Assembly: GCF_008801405.1 (NCBI RefSeq)
Contig: NZ_VZPV01000002.1
Span: forward strand, 310,001 to 374,000
Length of the DNA stretch: 64,000 nucleotides
From: Ralstonia insidiosa
Lineage (GTDB): Bacteria > Pseudomonadota > Gammaproteobacteria > Burkholderiales > Burkholderiaceae
Direction of reading: 5' to 3'
The position numbers and the translations under genes were made by a program. The first letter of the stretch is position 1, and each line of letters starts with the position of its first letter. Below the pieces are notes generated by a model that worked only from the letters and a program-made list of their open reading frames with translations, was not told the DNA's origin and did not search any database. Below, piece after piece: positions 33,335 to 42,328 of this stretch.

Positions 33335-35044
33335 ATGGATCAAGTGAAGTCTGGCGGTATCGCAACACCCGATCCACGGCAAGAAACGTTCTTCCCGTCC
33401 AAACGCAACCCGCTGAAAACCACGCGCATCTCGATCTGGATCGGATTCGGCTGCGCATTCGCCATCAGCTTGCTTGCATTGAACGGCCGCACAAAAGCCC
33501 AGCTCATCGCCGCTGGGGTGATCTTGCCGCTCCTGCTTGCCCTCGACTGGTTTTTACGTCGGCAGCAGGGTGGTGGGCAGCCGCTGATCACACTCACTCG
33601 AAGCGATATCACCTCTGGGTTGTTTCCCGGCAAGCAGAAACGCTATCTCTGGCGCGATATCGAAAGTGTGATCGTACAAACGGTGCAGGGCACGTCGTAC
33701 CTTCTGTTTCGATTGAACAGCTCGACCGGCGCGGCGCAAAAGCGGGGCTTTCGATTTGGCAGAGACCCTTCCAAGCGGCGGCTGGTGCTCTCATCGTTTG
33801 ATGCCGCCGACCGTGAGCGCCTGCTTGACTCTATCCATATCCACCTGCAACTACAGAAGGGCGGCGCAATTGATCGGTCGACTCCGGTTAACCAGTTTGC
33901 AGTCGAGCGCAAGTTCGAAGAAAAGCTCAAGGCACTCGCTCCCAAACCTCGCATCACCTACATCCTGATCGCACTCAATATGCTGGTCTGGTTGGTAACG
34001 CTGTTGCTTGGTGGAAGCGTTTTGCAAACCCCTTTGGACACACTGTTCAACCTCGGTGGAAACGCTGCCTACGAAGTACAGCACGGCGAATGGTGGCGCC
34101 TGTTGAGCGCCATCTTCCTGCACGCAGGTGTCGTCCATCTGGTGATCAATATGATCGGGCTGTACTCCGTAGGCGTCGCGGTCGAGCGCATCTACGGACC
34201 TGTCGCATACGTCTTGATTTACCTGGGCGCCGGCCTACTCGGCAGCGCGTTGAGCCTGTCGTTCTCGGCACAGCATGCGATTGGCGTTGGTGCATCTGGC
34301 GCAGTATTTGGTGTCGCCGGGGCTTGGCTGGTCGCGGTGAGCCGATACCGCGACGAGATGCCGGAGGCGCTAAGCAAGCGACTCCTCACACAACTGGGCT
34401 CCTTCATCCTTTACTCGCTGGTGCAGGGCTTGATCACAGCCGGCATCGACAACGCTGCACACATCGGGGGGCTGGTCGGTGGATGTGCGCTGGCTTATAT
34501 CCTGCCCGCTCGGTTCAACATGGAGCGCTACCGCGAGGTGCTGCGTAGTCGTTGCGCTATCGCCCTGGCGGCGGCGGTTGCAGGCATTAGCCTGCTGGCC
34601 TTCCTTGCGCCAATCGCAACGCTTGATCACCGTCAGTTCTTTGCGAACAGCACGGCTGTTGTTCACGGCCTGAGTTCCTTCGGCAACGCAGTCCAAGCCT
34701 TGCAAGCGGACGAACACGCCTTTGCCGCTGGCAAGCTATCTGCCCGCCAGTTAATCGAACGCAATCAGACAGTGCATATGCCGGCGATTCGGCGCGCGGC
34801 GCAGGCCTTGCACGCCGCCAATCTGCCGCAGAATGACCCTCGCGCTGCATTGGTTCGCAACGCCACGCTCTGTGCGGATCTCATGATTGAAGGAATGAAC
34901 CTGACCGTCATGGCGGTGCCGGAAAGCGCCGGCATCACCTCGCCTGATCCGCAACGTCTGGCCAGCATCAAGACGCAGTTGGTCGAAATCGGCAAGCAGA
35001 TGCGGCGAGACTCCGAAGCGCTGCAGCGTCGCGCGCGCAACTAG
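33335..35044 (+). CDS. Rhomboid-family intramembrane serine protease with large N- and C-terminal domains
   Basis: This is a 569-residue protein, longer than typical rhomboids. Two N-terminal TM segments (about 32-70) and a PH-like cytoplasmic part (about 85-200) precede the rhomboid core (about 205-395). The core has HLVINM (His268, Asn272), the nucleophile Ser321 in GVGASGAVFG and His376 in NAAHIGGLVGG, so the catalytic dyad is intact. A further TM (about 405-425) leads to a soluble helical C-terminus of about 140 residues. It would cleave membrane proteins at the inner membrane; substrates are unknown. ATG 33335 has GGGGGGA upstream. Confidence 0.92.
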   Translation: MDQVKSGGIATPDPRQETFFPSKRNPLKTTRISIWIGFGCAFAISLLALNGRTKAQLIAAGVILPLLLALDWFLRRQQGGGQPLITLTRSDITSGLFPGKQKRYLWRDIESVIVQTVQGTSYLLFRLNSSTGAAQKRGFRFGRDPSKRRLVLSSFDAADRERLLDSIHIHLQLQKGGAIDRSTPVNQFAVERKFEEKLKALAPKPRITYILIALNMLVWLVTLLLGGSVLQTPLDTLFNLGGNAAYEVQHGEWWRLLSAIFLHAGVVHLVINMIGLYSVGVAVERIYGPVAYVLIYLGAGLLGSALSLSFSAQHAIGVGASGAVFGVAGAWLVAVSRYRDEMPEALSKRLLTQLGSFILYSLVQGLITAGIDNAAHIGGLVGGCALAYILPARFNMERYREVLRSRCAIALAAAVAGISLLAFLAPIATLDHRQFFANSTAVVHGLSSFGNAVQALQADEHAFAAGKLSARQLIERNQTVHMPAIRRAAQALHAANLPQNDPRAALVRNATLCADLMIEGMNLTVMAVPESAGITSPDPQRLASIKTQLVEIGKQMRRDSEALQRRARN

Positions 35045-35051
35045 CGCTTGC

Positions 35052-36254
35052 TTACCTCTTCACCAACGGACAAGCTGATTCCGCCAGCGTATTGAACGCC
35101 TGCTCACCCGGAATCGTCTGCGCGAGCTTGTAGTAGTCCCACGGGCGCGTCGATTCCGACGGCTTCTTGACCTCGAACAGGTAGATGTCGTGGATCATCA
35201 TGCCGTCAGCGCGCACGTAGCCGCCCTTGGTGTACATATCGTCGATCTTCATCGACTTGAGCTTGGCCATCACGCGATCGGAGTCATCTGTGCCGGCGGC
35301 CTGCACGGCCTTCAGGTACGTGAGCGTGGCGGAGTAATCGGCAGCTTGCAGGGCGCTCGGCATCTTCTTGTACTTGGCGTAGAAACGTTCGCCAAACTTG
35401 CGCGCGGCGTCGCTGGAGTTCCAGTACCACGGGTCAATCAGTTGCATGCCCTGCGCGGTCTGCAGGCCGAGTGAGTGGATCTCGTCGATGGTCATGACCA
35501 GGCCGACCACGCGCATCTTCTTGTCCAGGCCAAAGTCCTTGGCGGCCTTGATGGCGTTGATCGTGTCGCCGCCTGCATTGGCCAGCGCCACGGCCTGCGC
35601 ACCCGAACTCTGCGCCTGCAGCAGATACGAAGAAAAGTCCGGCGCGCCGAGCGGATGCTTGGTGCCGCCCACCACCTTGCCGCCGCCCGCCGCAATCACG
35701 CGGCGCGATTCGGCATCCATGTCCTTGCCGAAGGCGTAATCGACCGACAGCAGGTACCACGAGTTGACGCCCTGCTTGCGCAGTGCGCCGATGGTGCCGC
35801 GCACGTGCGCGTTGGTGTCGTACGCATAGTGCACGGTGTAGGGCGTGCACTCCTCGTTGGTCAGGCGCGGCGTGCCGCCGCCGAGGTTGATATATACGCG
35901 CTTCTTCTCTGCCGCGATGCGATTCATCGCCAGGCCCGCCGCCGAGTTCGGGCCGGCAAAGAGCACGTCCACACCTTCACGGTCGATCCACTCGCGCGCT
36001 TTGGAGGCTGCTACGTCGGCCTTGTTCTGGTGGTCGGCCGAGACGATCTCGATGGGCTTGCCCAGCACCTTGCCACCGAAGTCCGCCACCGCCATGCGAA
36101 TGGCTTCCAGCCCGCCGGGGCCGTCCAGATCGGCATAGACGCCGGACATATCGGTAATGAAGCCGATCTTGACCTTGTCGTCGGAAACCTGTGCGTGAGC
36201 GAAAAAGGAGGCGATGGCCAAGGCCACCGCAACCGTGGCGCGGCGTGCGTGCAT
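35052..36254 (-). CDS. ABC-type branched-chain amino-acid/aromatic-acid binding protein (orphan)
   Basis: This is a 400-residue periplasmic binding protein of the LivK-like type-I fold. The signal peptide (about 1-21) ends FAHAQ, followed by DKVKIGFITDMSGVYADLDGPGGLEAIRMAVADFGG, the usual opening. Relatives bind branched-chain amino acids, urea or aromatic acids. No ABC permease or ATPase gene is nearby. It lies downstream, on the same strand, of the IclR-controlled catabolic genes but after a 404-bp gap, so it probably has its own promoter. GGAG precedes ATG 36254. It may feed a remote ABC transporter with the island's substrate (inference). Confidence 0.88.
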   Translation of the reverse strand: MHARRATVAVALAIASFFAHAQVSDDKVKIGFITDMSGVYADLDGPGGLEAIRMAVADFGGKVLGKPIEIVSADHQNKADVAASKAREWIDREGVDVLFAGPNSAAGLAMNRIAAEKKRVYINLGGGTPRLTNEECTPYTVHYAYDTNAHVRGTIGALRKQGVNSWYLLSVDYAFGKDMDAESRRVIAAGGGKVVGGTKHPLGAPDFSSYLLQAQSSGAQAVALANAGGDTINAIKAAKDFGLDKKMRVVGLVMTIDEIHSLGLQTAQGMQLIDPWYWNSSDAARKFGERFYAKYKKMPSALQAADYSATLTYLKAVQAAGTDDSDRVMAKLKSMKIDDMYTKGGYVRADGMMIHDIYLFEVKKPSESTRPWDYYKLAQTIPGEQAFNTLAESACPLVKR

Positions 36255-36658
36255 GTGTGTCTCCTGATGTGTTTTGTTGTGGGTGCATGCCAGTGGCTGC
36301 ACCTATTTGGAGCACATGGTATCGACACCATCCGTCGCGAACAGCCCCGGCGGGCGAAACACACTGTCAAGTGAGAGTCGACAGTGGCCTGTTTGCGATA
36401 CGCTGTACGGCGCTCAGAAGCACATGCCTGTTGCCGTGGAGCTAGCGCTGATGGTGGCGGTATTGAAATCAACGATATGCGGCAACCCGCTGATGCGCAC
36501 CATCACCCACGACTTCTGGTTCTGCACATTGGTACCCAGCACCATTTCGGTCTGGCCAGGGTCGTGGTGCTGCCACCATCGCCGTCGGGCGAACTCCGCG
36601 GTCCGGAAGCTACGTAGTCATTGAGACCGCTTTGGCCACCGCCGGCGCAGTTCCGGCA
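36255..36658. other. 404-bp gap with an inverted repeat and a doubtful small frame
   Basis: This gap lies between the binding protein and the amidohydrolase. CACTGTC (36362-36368) and GACAGTG (36380-36386) are perfect 7-bp inverted repeats 11 bp apart, 108 bp upstream of the binding-protein ATG, a possible operator. A minus-strand frame of 43 codons (36414-36545) without a visible ribosome site reads protein-like but matches nothing I recognise. It may be chance or a remnant. Confidence 0.4.
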
Positions 36659-37591
36659 TTACACAAACCCGTAGAGCTTGACCGGATTGGCAACGAAGAT
36701 CATCTCCTGCCAATCGGCCCGTCCGATCCACACGGCCATCGTGTCGACCAGCGCAGCATCGTCAGGCTTGTGCGTCTTCTCGGTCGGATGCGGCCAGTCG
36801 GTGCCCCACAGCATCCGCTCGGGGGCCATGTTGATGAAGGCCTTGGCCACCGGCTCGACATCGGCATAGGCGGGGGCGCCGGTCTTGCTGTCGACGTAGG
36901 GACCGGAGAGTGTGATCCACGTGTTGCCCTTGTCGACCAGGCGCTGCGCGGTCCGCATGGCGTCGGACTGCATGCCGCCCGGTTGCGGCACGTGCGCGAT
37001 GTGGTCGATGACGAGCGGGCATGGCAGCGCGCGCAGATGGGGCTCCAGTTCCGGCAGTTTTGCGCCCTGCACCACCAGTTCGATATGCCACCCGATTGCG
37101 CCGATGCGCGCGGCCAGCGGCGCGAGCATGTCAACCGTGGTGGCCCCCGGATAGCTGAGGTTGAAACGGATGGCGCGCACGCCCGCCGCGTGCATCTCCG
37201 TGAGCTGCGCGTCGGTGACCGACGTATCGACCACCGCAACACCGCGCGCGTTGGGGCCGAAGCGTTTGAGTGCATCCAGCGTGCAGCGGTTGTCGGTGCC
37301 GTAGGTGGAGGGCGTGACGACCACGTTGCGCTGCACGCCCAGGCGCGCCTGCACCTTGCGGTACTGATCGATGCTCGCGTTGGGTGGCTGGAGCGTGGTG
37401 CCTGGCGCGCTGGGGAAGCGGTCGTCGTAGATATGCATGTGGCAGTCCACCGCCCCGGCCGGCAGCTTGAATGCCGGCTTGTCGCTGCCGCTAGACCACA
37501 CCTCGTCGGCCTCTGCGAACGCTGGCATCGCTGCTGCCACGGCACCCGCACCTGCCATCTGCAGGAACTGCCTTCTGCTGAACGCGCGCAT
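36659..37591 (-). CDS. Tat-exported amidohydrolase (PDC-hydrolase/lactonase-like TIM barrel)
   Basis: This is a 310-residue protein. The N-terminal SRRQFLQMAGAGAVAAAMPAFA is a twin-arginine signal. The mature part begins AVDCHMHIYDDRFP, the metal-binding HxH strand of the COG3618 amidohydrolases. HIELVVQG, VIDHIAHVPQPGG and LWGTDWPHP (the conserved Asp) follow. This family includes 2-pyrone-4,6-dicarboxylate hydrolase and sugar-acid lactonases or isomerases. Export is unusual. It begins 2 bp after the MFS stop and is the last gene of the IclR-facing operon. The precise substrate is unknown; lactone opening is the best guess. Confidence 0.88.
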   Translation of the reverse strand: MRAFSRRQFLQMAGAGAVAAAMPAFAEADEVWSSGSDKPAFKLPAGAVDCHMHIYDDRFPSAPGTTLQPPNASIDQYRKVQARLGVQRNVVVTPSTYGTDNRCTLDALKRFGPNARGVAVVDTSVTDAQLTEMHAAGVRAIRFNLSYPGATTVDMLAPLAARIGAIGWHIELVVQGAKLPELEPHLRALPCPLVIDHIAHVPQPGGMQSDAMRTAQRLVDKGNTWITLSGPYVDSKTGAPAYADVEPVAKAFINMAPERMLWGTDWPHPTEKTHKPDDAALVDTMAVWIGRADWQEMIFVANPVKLYGFV

Positions 37592-37593
37592 GG

Positions 37594-38919
37594 TCAGGCC
37601 GTCTCCGTCTTGTTCAGCAACTGCCCTTCGGGCTTCGCCCGGCTCAACAGCAGCAGCGTCGCCACGCTCACCAGTGTCAGCACGGCCAGCGGCATCAACG
37701 CCAATGCGTAGCTGCCGGTGGACTGTTTGACCCACCCGTACACGTTCACCATCAGGCCGCCGCCGATGAGGTTGGCGATCGCGTTGATGGTGGCGAGCCC
37801 CGCCGCTGCCGCGCAGTTGGAGAGCATGCCCGAGGCCAGTGCCCAGAACGGCCCCTTGAACGAATACGCGCCCACCAGTACCGCGCACAACATCATCATG
37901 GTCGGCATCAACGACCCGCTGAGCGACGTACCAAACAGACCCAGCCCGATCAGCAGCATGGGGATGGCGGTGTGCCAGCGGCGCTCCTTCAGTCGATCCG
38001 AACGGCGGCCCCAGTAGACCATCAGCACCGATGCCACCGCATACGGCACCGAGTTGAGCAGCCCCGTCTGCATGACGGTCAACCCGAACGATTTGAGCAG
38101 CTGCGGCTGCCACACTGACAGCGTGCTGCCGGCGGCCGACGCGCACACATCCACCAGCGCCAGGCACAGCACATAACGGTTGCAGAACAGCTTGGCCAGC
38201 GACATCTGCGCGACCTTCTTGGGCCCGCGCGCTTCACCTGCCAGCGTGTTGGTGAGCCAATTGCGCTCTTCGGTCGACAGCCACTTGGCTTCTTCGGGGC
38301 GATTGGTCAGCAAGCGCAGGCAGGCGATGCCCAGCAGCACCGTCGGAATGCCTTCGAGGAGGAACAACCAATGCCACCCGCGCAGCCCGGCAAAGCCATC
38401 CATCTGCAGCAGCGCGGCCGAGATGGGCGAGCCGATAAAGCTTGCGGCCGGAATCGCCACCATGAACGTTGCCACGATGCGCGCACGGTGCGTGGCCGGA
38501 ATCCAGTACGACAGATACAGCAGCACGCCGGGAAAGAACCCCGCCTCTGCCGCACCGAGCAAAAAGCGCAGCGCATAGAACGAGGCCGGCCCGCGCACCA
38601 GCGCCGTTGCGGCCGAGACCAGCCCCCACGTGATCATGATCCGCGCGATCCAGATGCGCGCGCCGTAGCGCTGCAGCGCAAGGTTGCTCGGCACCTCGAA
38701 GAAGAAGTACGACACGAAGAACAGGCTGCTGCCGAACCCGAACACGCTGGCTGTGAGCCCGAGGTCATGGTTCATCTGCAATGAGGCCATGCCCACGTTG
38801 CCGCGGTCGATGAAAGCCAGCAGGTAGCAGACCATAAGGAATGGCACGAGCCGCCAGACCACCTTGCGCAGGGTGCGCTGTTCGAGATCGGTCACACCGG
38901 TACTGCCCGTCACTTGCAT
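37594..38919 (-). CDS. MFS transporter, anion:cation symporter (ACS) family, copy 1
   Basis: This is a 441-residue protein with about 12 TM segments. It shows the ACS pattern YLLAFIDRGNVGMASLQMNHDLGLTASVFGFGSSLFFVSYFFFEVPSNLALQRYGARIWIARIMITWG (about 32-98). ACS carriers take up tartrate, glucarate/galactarate, phthalate and other organic acids with protons. It is a paralogue of the next gene (38995-40374); both contain the identical stretch GARIWIARIMITWGL. It couples tightly to the amidohydrolase (2-bp gap). It is likely part of uptake for the island's substrate. Confidence 0.9.
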   Translation of the reverse strand: MQVTGSTGVTDLEQRTLRKVVWRLVPFLMVCYLLAFIDRGNVGMASLQMNHDLGLTASVFGFGSSLFFVSYFFFEVPSNLALQRYGARIWIARIMITWGLVSAATALVRGPASFYALRFLLGAAEAGFFPGVLLYLSYWIPATHRARIVATFMVAIPAASFIGSPISAALLQMDGFAGLRGWHWLFLLEGIPTVLLGIACLRLLTNRPEEAKWLSTEERNWLTNTLAGEARGPKKVAQMSLAKLFCNRYVLCLALVDVCASAAGSTLSVWQPQLLKSFGLTVMQTGLLNSVPYAVASVLMVYWGRRSDRLKERRWHTAIPMLLIGLGLFGTSLSGSLMPTMMMLCAVLVGAYSFKGPFWALASGMLSNCAAAAGLATINAIANLIGGGLMVNVYGWVKQSTGSYALALMPLAVLTLVSVATLLLLSRAKPEGQLLNKTETA

Positions 38920-38994
38920 GTATGTCTCCTGACGCCGTCGTGTGTTTTGCGGCGCTGTTGGGTGTGCAGAAAGAAAGGTACTGCGATCAGGCCA

Positions 38995-40374
38995 TCAATG
39001 GGCGACCGCTTCGCCCGCATCGGCGCCCGGATCACCCAGCCAGGCGATGGCCAGCGCGCCGATAAGCAGCACAGCCGACACCGCCAGCAGCGGCGCCGTG
39101 AAGCCATGCGAAAACTGCTTGATGGCGCCGATCATCGACGGGCCCACAAAGCCGCCCAGGTTGCCCACGGAAACGATCAGCGCCAAGCCGCCGGCCGCTG
39201 CACGGCCGGTCAGGAAGTTGGAGGGAATCGCCCAGTACGTCGCCTGGAATGCGAGGATGCCGCTCACCGTCAGGCACAGCGCCGCCAGCTTGAGCGCGGG
39301 CGCATCCAGCGCCGTGCTGGCCGCCAGAGCGACCGCTGCCACCACCAGCGCGCCCGCCACATACGGGATGCAGCTCTGCGCGCGGTTCGCCATACGCGCC
39401 CACCACAGCATGACGACCGCGCCCATCGCGTACGGAATGGCCGTGAGCCAACCCACCACCGCATGCTCGACGCCAAACTGCTTGATGATCTGCGGCATCC
39501 ACAGCCCCACGCCGATCGAGCCGACGATGCCGCAGAAGTTGATGAACGCCAGCACGAACACGCGCCAGTTGGTCATGGCGTCACGCAGGCTCGCGCCGTG
39601 CTTGCTGGCGATGTCGCGTTGCTCCATCGCAAGGCGACGCGCGAGCACGGCCTTTTCGTCATCGCTCAGCCACGTGGCCTTCTCGGGACGGTCCGCCAGC
39701 ACAAACAGGCACGCGATACCCAGCACCACGGCAGGCAGCCCTTCGATCAGCAGCAGCCACTGCCAGCTGCGCAGGCCATACAGCCCGCCGAGTTCCAGCA
39801 ACGCACCGGAAATCGGCGAGCCGATCATGTTCGCCACCGGAATGCCGACCAGGAATGCGGCCGTCACCTTGGCGCGCCACTTGCCCGGAAACCAGTGCGT
39901 GAAATACAGGTAGATGCCCGGCGTGAACCCGGCCTCGGCCAGGCCCAGCAGGAAGCGCGCCGCTGCAAAACTCTTGGGCCCGACCACAAACGCCGTGGCC
40001 ATCGAGAACAGGCCCCACGTGATCATGATCCGCGCGATCCAGATGCGTGCACCCACCTTCTGCATGATGAGGTTGCTCGGAATCTCGAACAGGAAATAGC
40101 CGATGAAGAACAGCCCCGCCCCGAACCCGAACTGCTCGGCGGTCAGGCCGAGGTCCTTGTTCATCGTGAGCGCCGCAAAGCCCACGTTGGTGCGATCGAG
40201 ATAGCTGATCACATAGCAGGCAAAGATGAACGGCAGGATGCGGCGGAACGCCTTGGCGAGCGTGCGTTCGCTCGCCTGGTAGTCCGCGTCGGGCAGCGTG
40301 GCAGCTGCGCGCACGTCCGCGCCGTCGGAGGGTCTGGCGGCGCGCAGGGTGCCTAAGGTGTGGGACATTTGCAT
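38995..40374 (-). CDS. MFS transporter, ACS family, copy 2
   Basis: This is a 459-residue organic-acid/proton symporter of about 12 TM segments. It is a relative of the neighbouring copy at 37594-38919 but clearly diverged (for example AEAGFTPGIYLYFTHWFPGKWRAK against AEAGFFPGVLLYLSYWIPATHRAR). ATG 40374 was preferred to the ATG four codons earlier because GGAGGAG sits at a good distance. It lies 50 bp after the SMP-30 gene and 75 bp before copy 1. Two carriers may serve different forms of the substrate, such as acid and lactone (inference). Confidence 0.9.
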   Translation of the reverse strand: MQMSHTLGTLRAARPSDGADVRAAATLPDADYQASERTLAKAFRRILPFIFACYVISYLDRTNVGFAALTMNKDLGLTAEQFGFGAGLFFIGYFLFEIPSNLIMQKVGARIWIARIMITWGLFSMATAFVVGPKSFAAARFLLGLAEAGFTPGIYLYFTHWFPGKWRAKVTAAFLVGIPVANMIGSPISGALLELGGLYGLRSWQWLLLIEGLPAVVLGIACLFVLADRPEKATWLSDDEKAVLARRLAMEQRDIASKHGASLRDAMTNWRVFVLAFINFCGIVGSIGVGLWMPQIIKQFGVEHAVVGWLTAIPYAMGAVVMLWWARMANRAQSCIPYVAGALVVAAVALAASTALDAPALKLAALCLTVSGILAFQATYWAIPSNFLTGRAAAGGLALIVSVGNLGGFVGPSMIGAIKQFSHGFTAPLLAVSAVLLIGALAIAWLGDPGADAGEAVAH

Positions 40375-40424
40375 GGTCTCCTCCATCGCGCTTCTGTGAG
40401 CGCTAGGGGTTACGTATCGATGCG

Positions 40425-41375
40425 CTAGTGCTGGGGCCTGGCCTGCTTTGCCCGATGCGGCAGCGGGCCGGCGATGTCCATCTCGGCTTTCAGCACGGTG
40501 CCGGACACCGACTCCGTCATGAAGAGCGTCTTCATGTCAGGGCCGCCAAAGCACAGGTTGGTGAGCGAGGCGCCTTCCGGGCTGGTGACGATCACCTCAG
40601 GCTCGGCGCGGTGGTTCAGCACCCACGCACGGCCAAGGCCAGGGTTGGCCACGAACAACCGGCCTGCCGTGTCGATCGTCAAGCCATCGGGGCCGCTCGG
40701 GCCGTACGACGTGAAGAACTGGCCGACCTTGCTGACGGAGCCATCGGCCTGCAGCGGCACGCGCCACACGCAGTTGCCGCGCGTCATGGCCACGTACAAG
40801 ACCTTCTCGTCGGGCGACAGCACAAGCCCGTTCGGGCTGGGGCAATTGCCGAGCAGCATGTCGAGCTTGCCGTCCACCGACAGGCGATAGACGCGGCCCG
40901 TCGGGTCGTGCAAACCCGTCTGCCCTTGGTCGGTGAAATACAGGTTGCCTTGCGAATCGAACGTGAGGTCATTCACACCCCTGAAACGCTCCGAGTTGCG
41001 GCGCTGCAGATAGGACGTGACTTCCCCACGCTTGATATCGAGCCGCATCAGCCCGTTGCGGTAGTCGGTGATGAGCAGGTGCGCATCGTCGACCAGCTTC
41101 ATGCCGTTGGGCTCGCCGTCGTACTCGGCCACCAGCTCCCAATCGCCCGCAGCAGAGATGCGAAAGATGCGGCCATGCGGGATGTCGGTTACGTATAGAC
41201 AGCCATGACCTTGGCTATCCGGGCTCCACACCGGCCCTTCGAGGAAGGAGTCGGTGGCTTGCCCGCCACGATTGGCGCGCGCCCAGTCCGTCTGGACCTC
41301 GGGCTTGCGAAACTTGGCCGGCATGCGCGTGAAGACTTCAGCTTCACGCACAACAGGTGGCGAGAGCAGGAACAT
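40425..41375 (-). CDS. SMP-30/gluconolactonase-type lactonase
   Basis: This is a 316-residue beta-propeller protein. The metal-ligand motifs are in order: FLEGPVWSP (Glu), GVNDLTFDSQGNLYFTDQG (Asn), PNGLVLSPDEKVLYVA (Asn) and GPDGLTIDTAGRLFVA (Asp). The family opens sugar lactones such as gluconolactone using Ca/Zn/Mn. There is no signal peptide, so it is cytoplasmic. It begins 5 bp after the hydroxyacid-dehydrogenase stop, within the operon. It fits a pathway where an oxidised sugar or hydroxy acid yields a lactone. The long in-frame N-terminal extension overlapping the dehydrogenase is not coding. Confidence 0.9.
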   Translation of the reverse strand: MFLLSPPVVREAEVFTRMPAKFRKPEVQTDWARANRGGQATDSFLEGPVWSPDSQGHGCLYVTDIPHGRIFRISAAGDWELVAEYDGEPNGMKLVDDAHLLITDYRNGLMRLDIKRGEVTSYLQRRNSERFRGVNDLTFDSQGNLYFTDQGQTGLHDPTGRVYRLSVDGKLDMLLGNCPSPNGLVLSPDEKVLYVAMTRGNCVWRVPLQADGSVSKVGQFFTSYGPSGPDGLTIDTAGRLFVANPGLGRAWVLNHRAEPEVIVTSPEGASLTNLCFGGPDMKTLFMTESVSGTVLKAEMDIAGPLPHRAKQARPQH

Positions 41376-41380
41376 GGCTA

Positions 41381-42328
41381 TCACGCCGCCGTGCGGGCGC
41401 GCTCCTCGATCACCGCGAGCACATTGGCCGCTGCGCCCTTGCCCATGTTCACGTAAGCCGCATCGCTCACGCCGCCGATGTGCGGCGACAGGATGACGTT
41501 CGCAATGTCCTGGAACGGGTGCGGCGTGGTCATCGGCTCCACATCGAAGCTGTCGAGCCCGGCCGCACGGAGTTGGCCGCTGGCCAGTGCCTCCGCCAAT
41601 GCGGCCTCGTCGATGAGTCCGCCGCGCGCCGTGTTCACAAGGATCGCGCCCGGCTTGAAGCAACTGAACGCATCGCGGTTCAGCATCTTGCGGTTCTCAG
41701 CGGTCAGGGGGCAGTGCAGCGAGACCACGTCCGACTGTGCGTACAGCTCGCCCAGGCTGACCAACTTCACACCGGCCGGTGCCTCTTTGGAATACGGGTC
41801 AAACGCGATCACGTTCATGCCGAACGCCACCCCGATGGCAGCCGCCCGGCGCCCGATCGCGCCCAGGCCGACCAGGCCCAGTGTGCGGCCATCGAGTTCG
41901 ACCGATTTGTGCGTCGCCTTATCCCAATGCCCGGCACGCATGCGCGCGTCGAGTTGTGGGACGGCCTTGGCGCACGCCAGGATCAGCGCCCACGCATGCT
42001 CGGCGACAGCCGCCGCATTGGCACCCACGGCAGCGCGTACCGCAATGCCGCGTGCCGCAGCGGCTTCCTGATCGATGACATCGATACCGCTGCCATGCTT
42101 GGAAATCACCTGCAGGTTGGCGGCCGCATCCATGATGCGTGCGTTGACCTTGCCGTAGCGGACGATGATCGCCACCGGCTTGTGTCGCGCGCAGAGCGCG
42201 ACGATGTCATCTTCGGTGGGCTGCTTGCCGGCAAACACGACCTCGAAGTCGCTCAGCATATCGAGCGCCTGCGGCGCCAGATCGGCCGCCGTCACCAGTA
42301 CAACGGGCTTGTGTGCAGACGCGCTCAT
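41381..42328 (-). CDS. D-2-hydroxyacid dehydrogenase (PGDH/hydroxypyruvate-reductase-like)
   Basis: This 315-residue protein has the NAD motif GLVGLGAIGRRAA (about 145-157). The catalytic set is Arg in VNTARGGLID, Glu in FDVEP, and His in LSPHIGG. It interconverts a D-2-hydroxyacid and a 2-oxoacid. ATG 42328 overlaps the preceding aldolase stop by 1 nt (TGATG), and its own stop is 5 bp before the lactonase. It lacks the C-terminal ACT domain of SerA, so it is catabolic rather than serine-biosynthetic (inference). Confidence 0.91.
   Translation of the reverse strand: MSASAHKPVVLVTAADLAPQALDMLSDFEVVFAGKQPTEDDIVALCARHKPVAIIVRYGKVNARIMDAAANLQVISKHGSGIDVIDQEAAAARGIAVRAAVGANAAAVAEHAWALILACAKAVPQLDARMRAGHWDKATHKSVELDGRTLGLVGLGAIGRRAAAIGVAFGMNVIAFDPYSKEAPAGVKLVSLGELYAQSDVVSLHCPLTAENRKMLNRDAFSCFKPGAILVNTARGGLIDEAALAEALASGQLRAAGLDSFDVEPMTTPHPFQDIANVILSPHIGGVSDAAYVNMGKGAAANVLAVIEERARTAA

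Noticed and set aside
38914..40356. A 480-codon plus-strand frame opposite the second MFS gene
   Set aside because: It is a shadow of the MFS reading frame; composition and lack of motifs argue against coding.
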